Of a DNA stretch of 19,192 nucleotides, positions 13,491 to 19,192 are shown piece after piece. The position numbers and the translations under genes were made by a program. Positions within the stretch are counted from its first letter, which is position 1. Each line of letters starts with the position of its first letter. Under the pieces are notes generated by a model. It was not told the DNA's origin and searched no databases. It was given only the letters and a program-made list of their open reading frames with translations. The DNA is from UBA1740 sp045587025 (lineage in GTDB: Bacteria; Bacillota; Clostridia; Oscillospirales; CAG-272). The DNA lies in the NCBI GenBank assembly GCA_045587025.1, contig JAZNBK010000047.1:1-19192 (forward strand), read 5' to 3'.

Positions 13491-14825
13491 ATGAATAGAG
13501 AAAATCCGTTTATGCGAAGTGCCAACGATCGCTATTGCAATAACTGCCAAAAAAACTGTAACAATCAGCAGCCCTGCTGCAATAATGATAAAGATAAAAA
13601 TCCCTGCGTTGTATGTCCGCCCGGCCCCGAAGGTCCACAGGGACCACAAGGCCCCAGAGGTCCTGTAGGTCCGCAAGGCCCCACAGGAAACGCAGGAACA
13701 CCGGGCCCGCAGGGACCTGCGGGCGCACAAGGTCCTCAAGGTCCTATCGGTCCTCAAGGTCCCGCAGGTGATACAGGCCCCCAAGGTCCTGTAGGTCCCA
13801 CCGGCGCTACGGGACCGGCTGGTCCTCAAGGTCCTGTCGGCCCACAAGGTTCCGCAGGTGATACAGGTCCCCAAGGTCCTGTAGGTCCCACTGGCGCTAC
13901 GGGACCAATTGGTTTACAAGGTCCTGTCGGCCCACAAGGCCCCGCAGGTGATACAGGGCCTCAAGGTCCTGTAGGTCCCACTGGCGCTACAGGACCGGTT
14001 GGTCCACAGGGACCTGTCGGAGAGGTCGGTCCCATAGGTCCGCAGGGACCTCAAGGGCTTCAAGGTATTCCAGGTCCGCAAGGACCCGCAGGAGATATCG
14101 GCCCCGTAGGTCCTACAGGACCACAAGGTGCTACAGGACCGGTAGGTCCTCAAGGTCCTGTAGGTCCGCAAGGCCCTGCTGGAGATATTGGCCCCATTGG
14201 GCCGCAAGGCGCTACTGGCGCTACGGGAGCGGTTGGTCCACAAGGACCACAAGGGCCGCAGGGACCTATCGGCGAGGTCGGTCCTCAAGGTCCGCAAGGC
14301 CCTGTAGGTGCCACAGGTCCAGCCGGCCCTCAAGGTCCTGTAGGTCCCCAAGGACCGGTAGGCGACACAGGCGCGCAAGGACCGCAAGGACTCCCTGGCG
14401 GCGTATTGAGCTATGCCGATTTTTACGCCTTGATGCCTCCCGATAATTCGGCGGCGATTGCTCCCGGTACCGACGTCAGCTTCCCCCAGAACGGTCCTAT
14501 CGCCAACACGAATATTGGACGTCTAGGTCCGTCATCGTTCAATCTCGGCCCCATCGGCACCTATCAGATTCTGTTCCAAGTCAGCGTTACCGAGGCGGGA
14601 CAGCTAATTTTGACATTGAACGGTCAAGATTTGGCATATACCGTTGCAGGTCGTGCTACGGGAACATCTCAGATCGTGGGAATGGCTATCGTAACTACCA
14701 CGGCAGCCAATTCGGTTCTGACGGTTCGCAATCCTACAGGAAACTCGACTGCGCTTACGGTTACACCGCTTGCAGGCGGAGAAAGCCCCGTGTCCGCGCA
14801 TCTCGTTATCACACAGCTTGGATAA
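13491..14825 (+). CDS. Collagen-like repeat protein with BclA-type C-terminal domain
   Basis: A 444-residue protein in three parts. Residues 1-44 are Asn/Cys-rich (seven Cys: 16, 19, 23, 29, 30, 39, 42) with no classical signal peptide. Residues 45-302 are 86 uninterrupted Gly-X-Y triplets, mostly GPQ, GPV, GPT, GAT and GDT, able to form a collagen triple helix. Residues 303-444 are a beta-rich C-terminal domain like the trimerising jelly-roll of BclA-type exosporium proteins. Such proteins coat spores or cell surfaces in Bacillota; the Cys-rich head could anchor or cross-link it. The many Thr residues are possible glycosylation sites as in BclA. GGAGG lies seven bases before the ATG. A strong palindromic terminator follows. 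A spore role is inferred, since no other sporulation gene is nearby. Confidence 0.9.
   Translation: MNRENPFMRSANDRYCNNCQKNCNNQQPCCNNDKDKNPCVVCPPGPEGPQGPQGPRGPVGPQGPTGNAGTPGPQGPAGAQGPQGPIGPQGPAGDTGPQGPVGPTGATGPAGPQGPVGPQGSAGDTGPQGPVGPTGATGPIGLQGPVGPQGPAGDTGPQGPVGPTGATGPVGPQGPVGEVGPIGPQGPQGLQGIPGPQGPAGDIGPVGPTGPQGATGPVGPQGPVGPQGPAGDIGPIGPQGATGATGAVGPQGPQGPQGPIGEVGPQGPQGPVGATGPAGPQGPVGPQGPVGDTGAQGPQGLPGGVLSYADFYALMPPDNSAAIAPGTDVSFPQNGPIANTNIGRLGPSSFNLGPIGTYQILFQVSVTEAGQLILTLNGQDLAYTVAGRATGTSQIVGMAIVTTTAANSVLTVRNPTGNSTALTVTPLAGGESPVSAHLVITQLG
13767..14021 (+). repeat. 90-bp tandem repeats inside the collagen region
   Basis: Ten-triplet units beginning with GDT repeat with a 90-base period at 13767-13856 and 13857-13946, with a third, partial unit at 13947-14021. 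They are nearly identical at the DNA level, differing at only a few positions. This is typical of recent duplication and predicts length variation between strains. Confidence 0.85.
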
Positions 14826-14848
14826 ATCTACAGGCAAGGAAATTAAAA

Positions 14849-14872
14849 AAGGGCTGCCGCGCGGCAGCCCTT
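14849..14872. terminator. Bidirectional terminator between two convergent genes
   Basis: A perfect 24-base palindrome with a GGGCTGCC stem. On the minus strand it is followed by a run of six T, so it best terminates the methyltransferase-family gene from the right. On the plus strand the tail (TTAAATGTTTTT) also allows termination after the collagen-like gene. Confidence 0.88.
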
Positions 14873-14937
14873 AAATGTTTTTGTAAAAAGCGAAGAAAAC
14901 GCAGGCGAATCGCTCTCGTCAAAAGGCAATCTGTTTC

Positions 14938-15609
14938 TTACCAAATATACGGAATTATTCTCCACTTTACCTTTTTCTTATATTCACTGTATCCGCTCAA
15001 TTCTTTCGTCAAAAGGTCCTCCTCGTTTTTTATTCTCTTTACCAAAACGAGCGGATAAAAGAGAAACACGATAAATGCGTATAAAGAGCCGAGAATCAGC
15101 GGAATCATCAAAAACAGAAGTATCGTTACAGAATACATAGGATGTCTGACGATTGCGTATAGTCCCGTATCAATTACCTTTTGGTTTTCTTGCACCTCTA
15201 TCGTCCTTGACAGGTACGTGTTTTCCCTCATTACCTCGCCGTATAAAGCGTAAGCGGTCAAAAACAAAACCGCGCCTATTATTGTTAAAACAGGAGGCAG
15301 GGTGAACCAAGAAAAACGAAAGCCCAAGCCCGACAAAAAGAATCCGCAGATAAAGATTAGCCCGCTGTATAGCAAAACGAATTTTTGCTCTTTCTCCTTT
15401 TCCTTTGCGTTTAACCGTTTTTTTAACAAGCTTGGATTTTTAATCATCATTATAATACCGGCAATAAACATAGGAATAAAAAGGAGAGCCATAAGCAACA
15501 GTCCCTGCCAATAGCAGAGAGCGCCCGCAGGCAGGAATATCAGAAGCCCTACCAATAAAACTCCCGTAAAAAACTTAATAATCGCCCAAAGAAACAGCTT
15601 TAACGTCAT
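14938..15609 (-). CDS. Isoprenylcysteine carboxyl methyltransferase-family membrane protein
   Basis: A 223-residue integral membrane protein with about five hydrophobic segments. The C-terminal half carries the ICMT/phospholipid-methyltransferase signature: GLYAIVRHPMY near 152-162, then an EE-x-L stretch followed by L-x-GY-x-EY and K-V-x-W-R-I-P at the end. Eukaryotic members methylate prenylated proteins; the substrates of bacterial ones are mostly unknown and may be lipids or small molecules. GAGGAGGGG stands just before the ATG, and a good sigma-A promoter lies about 55-80 bases upstream. It is a single-gene unit ending at a terminator shared with the collagen-like gene. The substrate cannot be assigned from sequence or context. 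Confidence 0.85.
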   Translation of the reverse strand: MTLKLFLWAIIKFFTGVLLVGLLIFLPAGALCYWQGLLLMALLFIPMFIAGIIMMIKNPSLLKKRLNAKEKEKEQKFVLLYSGLIFICGFFLSGLGFRFSWFTLPPVLTIIGAVLFLTAYALYGEVMRENTYLSRTIEVQENQKVIDTGLYAIVRHPMYSVTILLFLMIPLILGSLYAFIVFLFYPLVLVKRIKNEEDLLTKELSGYSEYKKKVKWRIIPYIW

Positions 15610-15661
15610 TTTAATCCCCTCCTCGCCGATATACTCTGTCTTCTCTGATGTGTTTGGATAA

Positions 15662-15690
15662 ATTATATCATAAAAAATTAAGTTTGTAAA
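15662..15690 (-). promoter_or_regulatory. Sigma-A promoter of the ICMT-family gene
   Basis: On the minus strand, TTTACA (15685-15690), a 17-base spacer and TATAAT (15662-15667) preceded by TGA, making an extended -10. Start expected near 15655, about 45 bases before the ATG. Confidence 0.8.
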
Positions 15691-15944
15691 GTGATGTATC
15701 TGCTCCGCAAAGAGAATTGATGAATTCGCTTCGCCTGCAAAACCGCAACTCTTTTGAGAATAATGTGATTAAATGGCAGAAGGGGATTCTTTCTTGATTT
15801 TTGCGCACGACTGTTTTTATAAGTATCATATGATTTTTTGCCAAGCACAAGCAAATAGCCGTAGCAAAAATACAGAAAAACCGTTACGAACGACCATAGA
15901 TTAAAATATTTTTGCGTAATCTGCAGAAAAAATACAGGAAAATG
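15691..15944. other. Intergenic stretch without a recognisable gene, boundary of the AT-rich block
   Basis: Both strands carry only short open frames with no family resemblance or ribosome binding site. No tRNA, integrase or direct repeat is evident by eye. It separates the core-like genes to the left from the AT-richer accessory genes to the right and may hold decayed sequence. Confidence 0.4.
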
Positions 15945-15973
15945 TTGACATTTAATAAAAGTTGTGGTAAAAT
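15945..15973 (+). promoter_or_regulatory. Sigma-A promoter of the AAA ATPase gene
   Basis: TTGACA (15945-15950), a 17-base spacer and TAAAAT (15968-15973). Start expected near 15980, leaving a very short leader that holds the GAAAGGGG ribosome binding site at 15981-15988. Confidence 0.85.
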
Positions 15974-15996
15974 ACATTTAGAAAGGGGTTTTGGAC

Positions 15997-17112
15997 ATGC
16001 TTAAGAAGTTTCAAGTTGAAAATTATAGAGGATTTAAAGACACTCTCTTGTGGGACTTATCAGATACTCGTGATTACGGATTTCGTAAAAATTTAGTTGG
16101 GAATAAAATTGCTAAAAAATCTGTTGTTTTTGGTAAAAATGGTTCGGGCAAATCAAGTCTGTGCACTGCTGTTGTTGATATAACCGCCCATCTGCTTGAT
16201 GCAGAAAAAGACAGTGTTCCAAGACACTTATACACATATGTAGGAAATGAAAAAAACTTTGCAACATTTACATATGTTTTTCAGTTTGGTAAGGATGAGG
16301 TTATATATACCTATTGCAAGGCAAATTTAACAACCCTGTTACTTGAAGCAATAGCCATAAATGGAAAGCAGATGCTTCTTCACAATTTCGTTGATGAAAA
16401 AGATAATTTTATTAAAATTCCCGGAGCAGAAAACCTAAGAACTCAAGGACTTCAAAAACAGTTGTCGGTTGTAAAATACATTTTTAACAATACTATACAA
16501 GATGAAAATTCAGTTATTACGAAAATAATGAATTTCGTTAGCGGAATGTTATATTTCAGAAGCCTTAAAGATGCCAACAAATACATAGGTTATAAACTTG
16601 GTAGCGAAAAGTTAAATGAAATCATTCTTAACAATGGTAGATTGGAAGATTTTAATACCTTTATCAATGATATGGGACTTGATTATACACTCGTACCATT
16701 AAAGTTAATGAGCGGTGCTCTAACAATCGGTGCCAAATTTGAAAATGATAATGTTGTTGAATTTGAGTCTATAGCTTCGTCCGGAACAAAAACATTAATG
16801 CTTTTCTATTGCTGGTTTATAGAATTTAACAAGCTTTCCTTCCTTGTGATAGATGAGTTCGACGCATATTATCATCATGAACTTTCTGAAAAAATTCTTT
16901 CAATAATTCAGAGTTTTGAGAATATGCAGTCCATGGTTACAACTCACACAGTTTCATTATTACATACAGAATGTACAAGACCTGACTGTGCTTTTATGAT
17001 AGGAAAGGGTTTTGTTAAAAATTTATGTAATCTTACTGACAGAGAATTAAGGGAAGCACACAATATAGAAAAGCTTTATCGTTCTAATGAGTTTGTAAAA
17101 GTCGAAGAATAA
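15997..17112 (+). CDS. AAA/ABC-type ATPase of the AAA_15/AAA_21 (abortive-infection-like) group, no visible partner
   Basis: A 371-residue ATPase. It opens with the MLKKFQVENYRGFKD strand typical of SMC/OLD/AbiL-like ATPases. Walker A is G46-KNGSGK-S53, an ABC-signature-like S261-S-G263 follows, then Walker B VIDEFD with D286-E287, then a TTHT switch segment. The middle part (about 100-250) is a variable insert. Such proteins act in phage defence (AbiL/RloA-like, or the PARIS ATPase) and usually sit next to an effector such as a TOPRIM/DUF4435 or RloB-like nuclease. None is seen here: the next 185 bases hold only short frames and hairpins. I start at the ATG at 15997, eight bases after GAAAGGGG; the TTG two codons earlier is too close. 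The gene is AT-richer than the genes to its left. Confidence 0.82.
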   Translation: MLKKFQVENYRGFKDTLLWDLSDTRDYGFRKNLVGNKIAKKSVVFGKNGSGKSSLCTAVVDITAHLLDAEKDSVPRHLYTYVGNEKNFATFTYVFQFGKDEVIYTYCKANLTTLLLEAIAINGKQMLLHNFVDEKDNFIKIPGAENLRTQGLQKQLSVVKYIFNNTIQDENSVITKIMNFVSGMLYFRSLKDANKYIGYKLGSEKLNEIILNNGRLEDFNTFINDMGLDYTLVPLKLMSGALTIGAKFENDNVVEFESIASSGTKTLMLFYCWFIEFNKLSFLVIDEFDAYYHHELSEKILSIIQSFENMQSMVTTHTVSLLHTECTRPDCAFMIGKGFVKNLCNLTDRELREAHNIEKLYRSNEFVKVEE

Positions 17113-17143
17113 TAGAAAAACTTTAGTAAAGGAGTGATGCAAA

Positions 17144-17200
17144 TTGATTGTTTTAAGTAAAAAGAAAAAACACATCAGAAAAACTGTTGGCGCAGTTTAA
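17144..17200 (+). CDS. Possible 18-residue basic peptide
   Basis: A TTG-initiated frame of 18 codons preceded by AAAGGAG. The peptide contains KKKKH and HIRK and is strongly basic. The alternative ATG at 17137 gives only seven codons. The frame lies under the first hairpin, so the ribosome binding site may instead belong to a leader or be chance. Low confidence. Confidence 0.2.
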   Translation: MIVLSKKKKHIRKTVGAV

Positions 17201-17209
17201 CAATGTGTT
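17169..17209 (+). ncRNA. Two-tier stem-loop in the gap after the ATPase
   Basis: The outer stem AACACAT (17169-17175) pairs with ATGTGTT (17203-17209). The inner stem AAACTG (17181-17186) pairs with CAGTTT (17193-17198) around a TTGGCG loop. The internal loop is CAGAA/AACA. No T run follows, so it is not a standard terminator. It may be part of a structured RNA together with the next hairpin. Confidence 0.4.
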
Positions 17210-17210
17210 C

Positions 17211-17268
17211 TTTACGGATATGCTGAACGCATACCTTGTTGTTAAGTATAGTTTAGCATATCCGTAAA
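17211..17268 (+). repeat. 58-base inverted repeat / long hairpin before DUF4417
   Basis: Eighteen-base arms (17211-17228 and 17251-17268) match at 17 positions; the odd one would be a G-U pair in RNA. The 22-base loop can form a further short stem (ATAC-c-TT with AAGTAT). There is no T run on either side. It could be a structured RNA, a protein-binding site, or an element used in mobility or replication. Confidence 0.6.
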
Positions 17269-17297
17269 CAAAAATCAAGAGTTAGGAGGAAATTTTT

Positions 17298-17360
17298 ATG
17301 ATTTCTACGATTTTTAATGTTTACGGAGGTAATAAACTTTATGACAAATGTACAATTTAA
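17298..17360 (+). CDS. Possible 20-residue leader peptide overlapping the DUF4417 start
   Basis: An ATG at 17298 has a perfect AGGAGG (17284-17289) eight bases upstream, better than the site of the main gene. The frame runs 20 codons, passes over the DUF4417 ribosome binding site and stops at 17360, inside the DUF4417 gene in another frame. It could couple translation of the two. No homology recognised. Confidence 0.35.
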   Translation: MISTIFNVYGGNKLYDKCTI

Positions 17361-18006
17361 TAACAATTATGATGTTTTCCATGCATTCATGGTAGAAAAT
17401 GCAGACTACGATGGTTACTTTGAGTTGCCTGTCATTAGGACAAGCGGCCAGTTACCTGACAAGGTCATAACATTTTCAAAGGCGATGTCTAAAACATGGG
17501 ACGATTTTGACTGCTGGGTAGTTTTTTACGAGCATGACAGAGATTTTGAAAGACTTTGGAATAAACTAAGACAATATCTCGATAAGCTGAAAAGATTTAA
17601 GGGCATTATATCCCCTGACTTCAGTCTTTACAGAAATATGCCGCTTATCATGCAAATGTGGAATACATATCGCAGCAGAGCAATATCCGTTTGGTTGCAG
17701 AATAATGGTGTCGAAGTAATCCCAAATATAAGATTTGGTGATGAGAGAACTTTTTCTTTCTGCTTTGACGGAGTAGAAGAAAACAAAACTGTTGCAGTAG
17801 GTACACATGGTTGCATCAAGCGCAAAGAGGATAAAGTCTTCTTTAAAATTGGGCTTGCCCGAATGGTGCAAAGGCTATCCCCTAAAACCATAATAGTTTA
17901 TGGCTGTGCGCCTGACAGTATCTTCAAACCCTATAAGGATATGGGTATTAACATCATATCCTTTGAAAGTGAATTTTCAAAGTCCAGAAAGCAGGTGACT
18001 GCTTAA
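17341..18006 (+). CDS. DUF4417-type protein
   Basis: A 221-residue soluble protein. The central part (about 85-140) contains the recognisable stretch ISPDFSLYRNMP and then a VIPNIRFGDERT segment, which I associate with DUF4417, a family common in phages and integrative elements of Firmicutes and of unknown biochemistry. A KTVAVGTHGCIKR segment follows, and the end (IIVYG, then FKPYKDMGINII) looks like an alpha/beta fold. No signal peptide or membrane segment. I start at the ATG at 17341, with GGAGGT at 17325-17330, 11 bases upstream; an ATG at 17317 has no ribosome binding site. The stop codon overlaps the start of the next gene by one base (TAATG), so the two are coupled and probably act together. 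Confidence 0.75.
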   Translation: MTNVQFNNNYDVFHAFMVENADYDGYFELPVIRTSGQLPDKVITFSKAMSKTWDDFDCWVVFYEHDRDFERLWNKLRQYLDKLKRFKGIISPDFSLYRNMPLIMQMWNTYRSRAISVWLQNNGVEVIPNIRFGDERTFSFCFDGVEENKTVAVGTHGCIKRKEDKVFFKIGLARMVQRLSPKTIIVYGCAPDSIFKPYKDMGINIISFESEFSKSRKQVTA

Positions 18007-18566
18007 TGGGTGGAAGTATATCAGGAAATTTTGGGAATACTAAAGGTAGCAGTTTAGATGCGTTAAGCAATATGCTAGCAGCTGCATCACTTATTCCAGG
18101 ATTAGACACTTTTACAAACATAGCATCAATACCTGTTGACCTTGCAAGAGGGGATTTTGTCTCTGTAGGACTTAGTGCACTTGGTGTTATCCCGGTAGTT
18201 GGCGAGATTGGTGATGTAGCAAAACTTGCTAAAATGGCTGATAAAGCTGTAGACGTAGCCAAAGCTGCAGATAAAGTGTCTGATGCTGCAAAGGGCATAA
18301 AAAGGATTGCACCATCAAAGCTGACACAAACTCATAAGTTTACGTTGAGCAAAAAGCAATATAGTAATCTCGTGGAAAGTATAAGAAAAAATGGGATTAC
18401 TGAACCTATAAAATATGTTGAGTATAAAGGTACCAAGTATGTTGTTGATGGGCATCATAGATTAAGGGCTGCAAAGCAGTTGAAATTGGATAAAATTCCG
18501 ACGCAAAAGGTTTCTCTACCATATAAAGGATATAAAACTATCAACGATTTGCTTTGGTTTGATTAA
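18006..18566 (+). CDS. Pretoxin (PT-TG-like) domain joined to a ParB-like nuclease domain
   Basis: A 186-residue protein in two parts. Residues about 18-65 are a Gly/Ala/Val-rich segment of the pattern LIPGLDTFTNI, then PVDLARGDF, then PVVGEIGD, which resembles the pretoxin-TG region that precedes toxin domains in polymorphic toxins. A helical Ala/Lys/Asp-rich linker follows (about 68-98). Residues about 110-186 are a ParB-like domain: an SIRKNGI-x-EPIKY helix-strand, then V147-D148-G-H-H-R152-L-R with the conserved catalytic-type GHHR. ParB-like domains act as CTP-binding DNA partition proteins or as nucleases or toxins; here only one domain is present, with no DNA-binding helix. It has no secretion domain, so it is a toxin-like cassette or an intracellular enzyme. 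It is coupled to the DUF4417 gene, with the phosphoesterase 18 bases downstream. Confidence 0.72.
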   Translation: MGGSISGNFGNTKGSSLDALSNMLAAASLIPGLDTFTNIASIPVDLARGDFVSVGLSALGVIPVVGEIGDVAKLAKMADKAVDVAKAADKVSDAAKGIKRIAPSKLTQTHKFTLSKKQYSNLVESIRKNGITEPIKYVEYKGTKYVVDGHHRLRAAKQLKLDKIPTQKVSLPYKGYKTINDLLWFD

Positions 18567-18584
18567 CAGAAAGGAGTAATTATT

Positions 18585-19192
18585 GTGATATATATTACAG
18601 GCGATACACACATACCAGTCGATTTACAGAAACTTTCCACTAAACGTTTTCCTGAACAAAAAGATATGACTAAAAATGATTATGTGATCATATGTGGTGA
18701 TTTTGGTGGCGTATGGGACGGCAGTAATGAAGAAAAATATTGGATAAAGTGGTTGAAAAGTAAAAGCTTCACGACACTTTTTGTTGATGGTAATCATGAA
18801 AATTTTGATAGACTTTATTCTTATCCAATTAAAAAGTGGAATGGTGGTAAAGTGCATGAGATTAGGCCGCATGTTTTGCACTTGATGCGTGGAGAGATAT
18901 TTACAATAGAAGATAAAAATTTTTTTGCTTTCGGAGCTGCTTCCAGTCATGATATTTCAGACGGAATTTTAGATTGTGAAGATCCTAACTGGAAAGATAA
19001 AGTAAAGGCTTTAGACAAGCAGGGTAAATATATGTACCGTATTAAAGGATTATCTTGGTGGGAACAGGAGCTTCCCACAGAAGAAGAGATGGAAAATGGT
19101 AGGAAAAACCTAGCAGCACATGGCAATAAAATGGACTTTTTATTAACCCATTCTCCTAGTACTTCCCAGATTTATTTATTAGGTGGTAAGGG
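18585..19192 (+). CDS. Calcineurin-like metallophosphoesterase, partial (runs off right edge)
   Basis: At least 202 residues from a GTG start with AAGGAG nine bases upstream; the frame is open at the window end. Metal-binding motifs appear in the usual order: GDTH at 6-9, GDFGG at 38-42, GNHE at 69-72 and a later LLTHSP at 187-191. The remaining C-terminal G-x-H motif lies beyond the window. This type of small phosphoesterase is common in Firmicutes and their phages and hydrolyses phosphodiesters or nucleotides; the substrate is unknown. It lies 18 bases after the pretoxin/ParB gene on the same strand, so it is probably in one operon with it and DUF4417. Whether it is a neutralising partner, an effector or an independent cargo gene cannot be told. 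Confidence 0.88.
   Translation, partial: MIYITGDTHIPVDLQKLSTKRFPEQKDMTKNDYVIICGDFGGVWDGSNEEKYWIKWLKSKSFTTLFVDGNHENFDRLYSYPIKKWNGGKVHEIRPHVLHLMRGEIFTIEDKNFFAFGAASSHDISDGILDCEDPNWKDKVKALDKQGKYMYRIKGLSWWEQELPTEEEMENGRKNLAAHGNKMDFLLTHSPSTSQIYLLGGK

Noticed and set aside
13767..14021. CRISPR-like array
   Set aside because: The periodic sequence is in-frame Gly-X-Y coding with a 90-base period and has no repeat/spacer alternation.
13377..14387. Open frames opposite the collagen-like gene (Cys/Thr/Leu/Arg-rich)
   Set aside because: They are the reverse reading of the Gly-X-Y repeats, so their repetitive character has no independent meaning.
15668..15977. Minus-strand open frames of 60 and 99 codons in the gap right of the ICMT-family gene
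   Set aside because: No ribosome binding site, no recognisable domain, they overlap each other in different frames, and one covers the promoter of the ATPase gene.
17211..17268. Intrinsic terminator for the AAA ATPase gene
   Set aside because: Neither strand has a T run after the stem, and the arms are longer and less GC-rich than the clear terminators elsewhere in this window.

Overview
The window looks like chromosome from a strictly anaerobic, low-to-mid GC Bacillota (Clostridia-like) bacterium. The evidence is a class III (oxygen-sensitive) ribonucleotide reductase with its radical-SAM activase, rubrerythrin, a ferredoxin:thioredoxin-reductase-type protein, strong Gram-positive ribosome binding sites, consensus sigma-A promoters, and a collagen-like surface or spore protein. 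The species cannot be told from the sequence.

Layout. (1) 1-1434, minus: the N-terminal part of a restriction-modification protein that fuses an HsdR_N-type nuclease domain to an N6-adenine methylase; it runs off the left edge. (2) 1498-4126, minus: an oxyanion/thiol-stress operon with two half-size chromate transporters, a Cys-rich DUF5714-type protein, a thioredoxin-type arsenate reductase and a small GRAM/PH-like protein. (3) 4300-4971, plus: a divergent Crp/Fnr regulator. (4) 5035-9059, minus: nrdG-nrdD-trxB. (5) 9226-10443, plus: a ferredoxin:thioredoxin-reductase-like catalytic protein, thioredoxin and rubrerythrin. (6) 10522-13200, minus: a P-type Ca2+ ATPase. (7) 13491-14825, plus: a collagen-like, BclA-type protein. 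(8) 14938-15609, minus: a membrane isoprenylcysteine methyltransferase-family protein. (9) 15997-19192, plus: an AT-richer accessory block with an orphan AAA ATPase, a 185-bp structured gap, a DUF4417 protein, a pretoxin/ParB-like protein and a metallophosphoesterase cut by the right edge.

How the genes fit together. The centre of the window is a coherent anaerobic redox module. NrdG activates NrdD. NrdD carries its own C-terminal thioredoxin-like CPNC domain, and TrxB follows it directly. A divergent operon supplies a second reductase plus thioredoxin and rubrerythrin. A textbook sigma-A promoter overlapped by a pair of NrdR-like boxes lies in front of nrdG. A different palindrome, ATG-N2-AC-N3-GTCACAT, occurs both in front of the chromate operon and in front of the ferredoxin:thioredoxin-reductase gene. 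In both places it is centred near -41 of a promoter with a TGA-TAWAAT -10 element and no -35. The Crp/Fnr protein in the window has the R-E-x3-R recognition helix expected to read such half-sites. I infer that this regulator activates both operons, as a small redox/oxyanion regulon.

The right-hand block is the best place to look for something undescribed: an ATPase of the kind normally paired with an effector, two strong stem-loops where the partner would be, and then a coupled DUF4417 / pretoxin-ParB / phosphoesterase operon.
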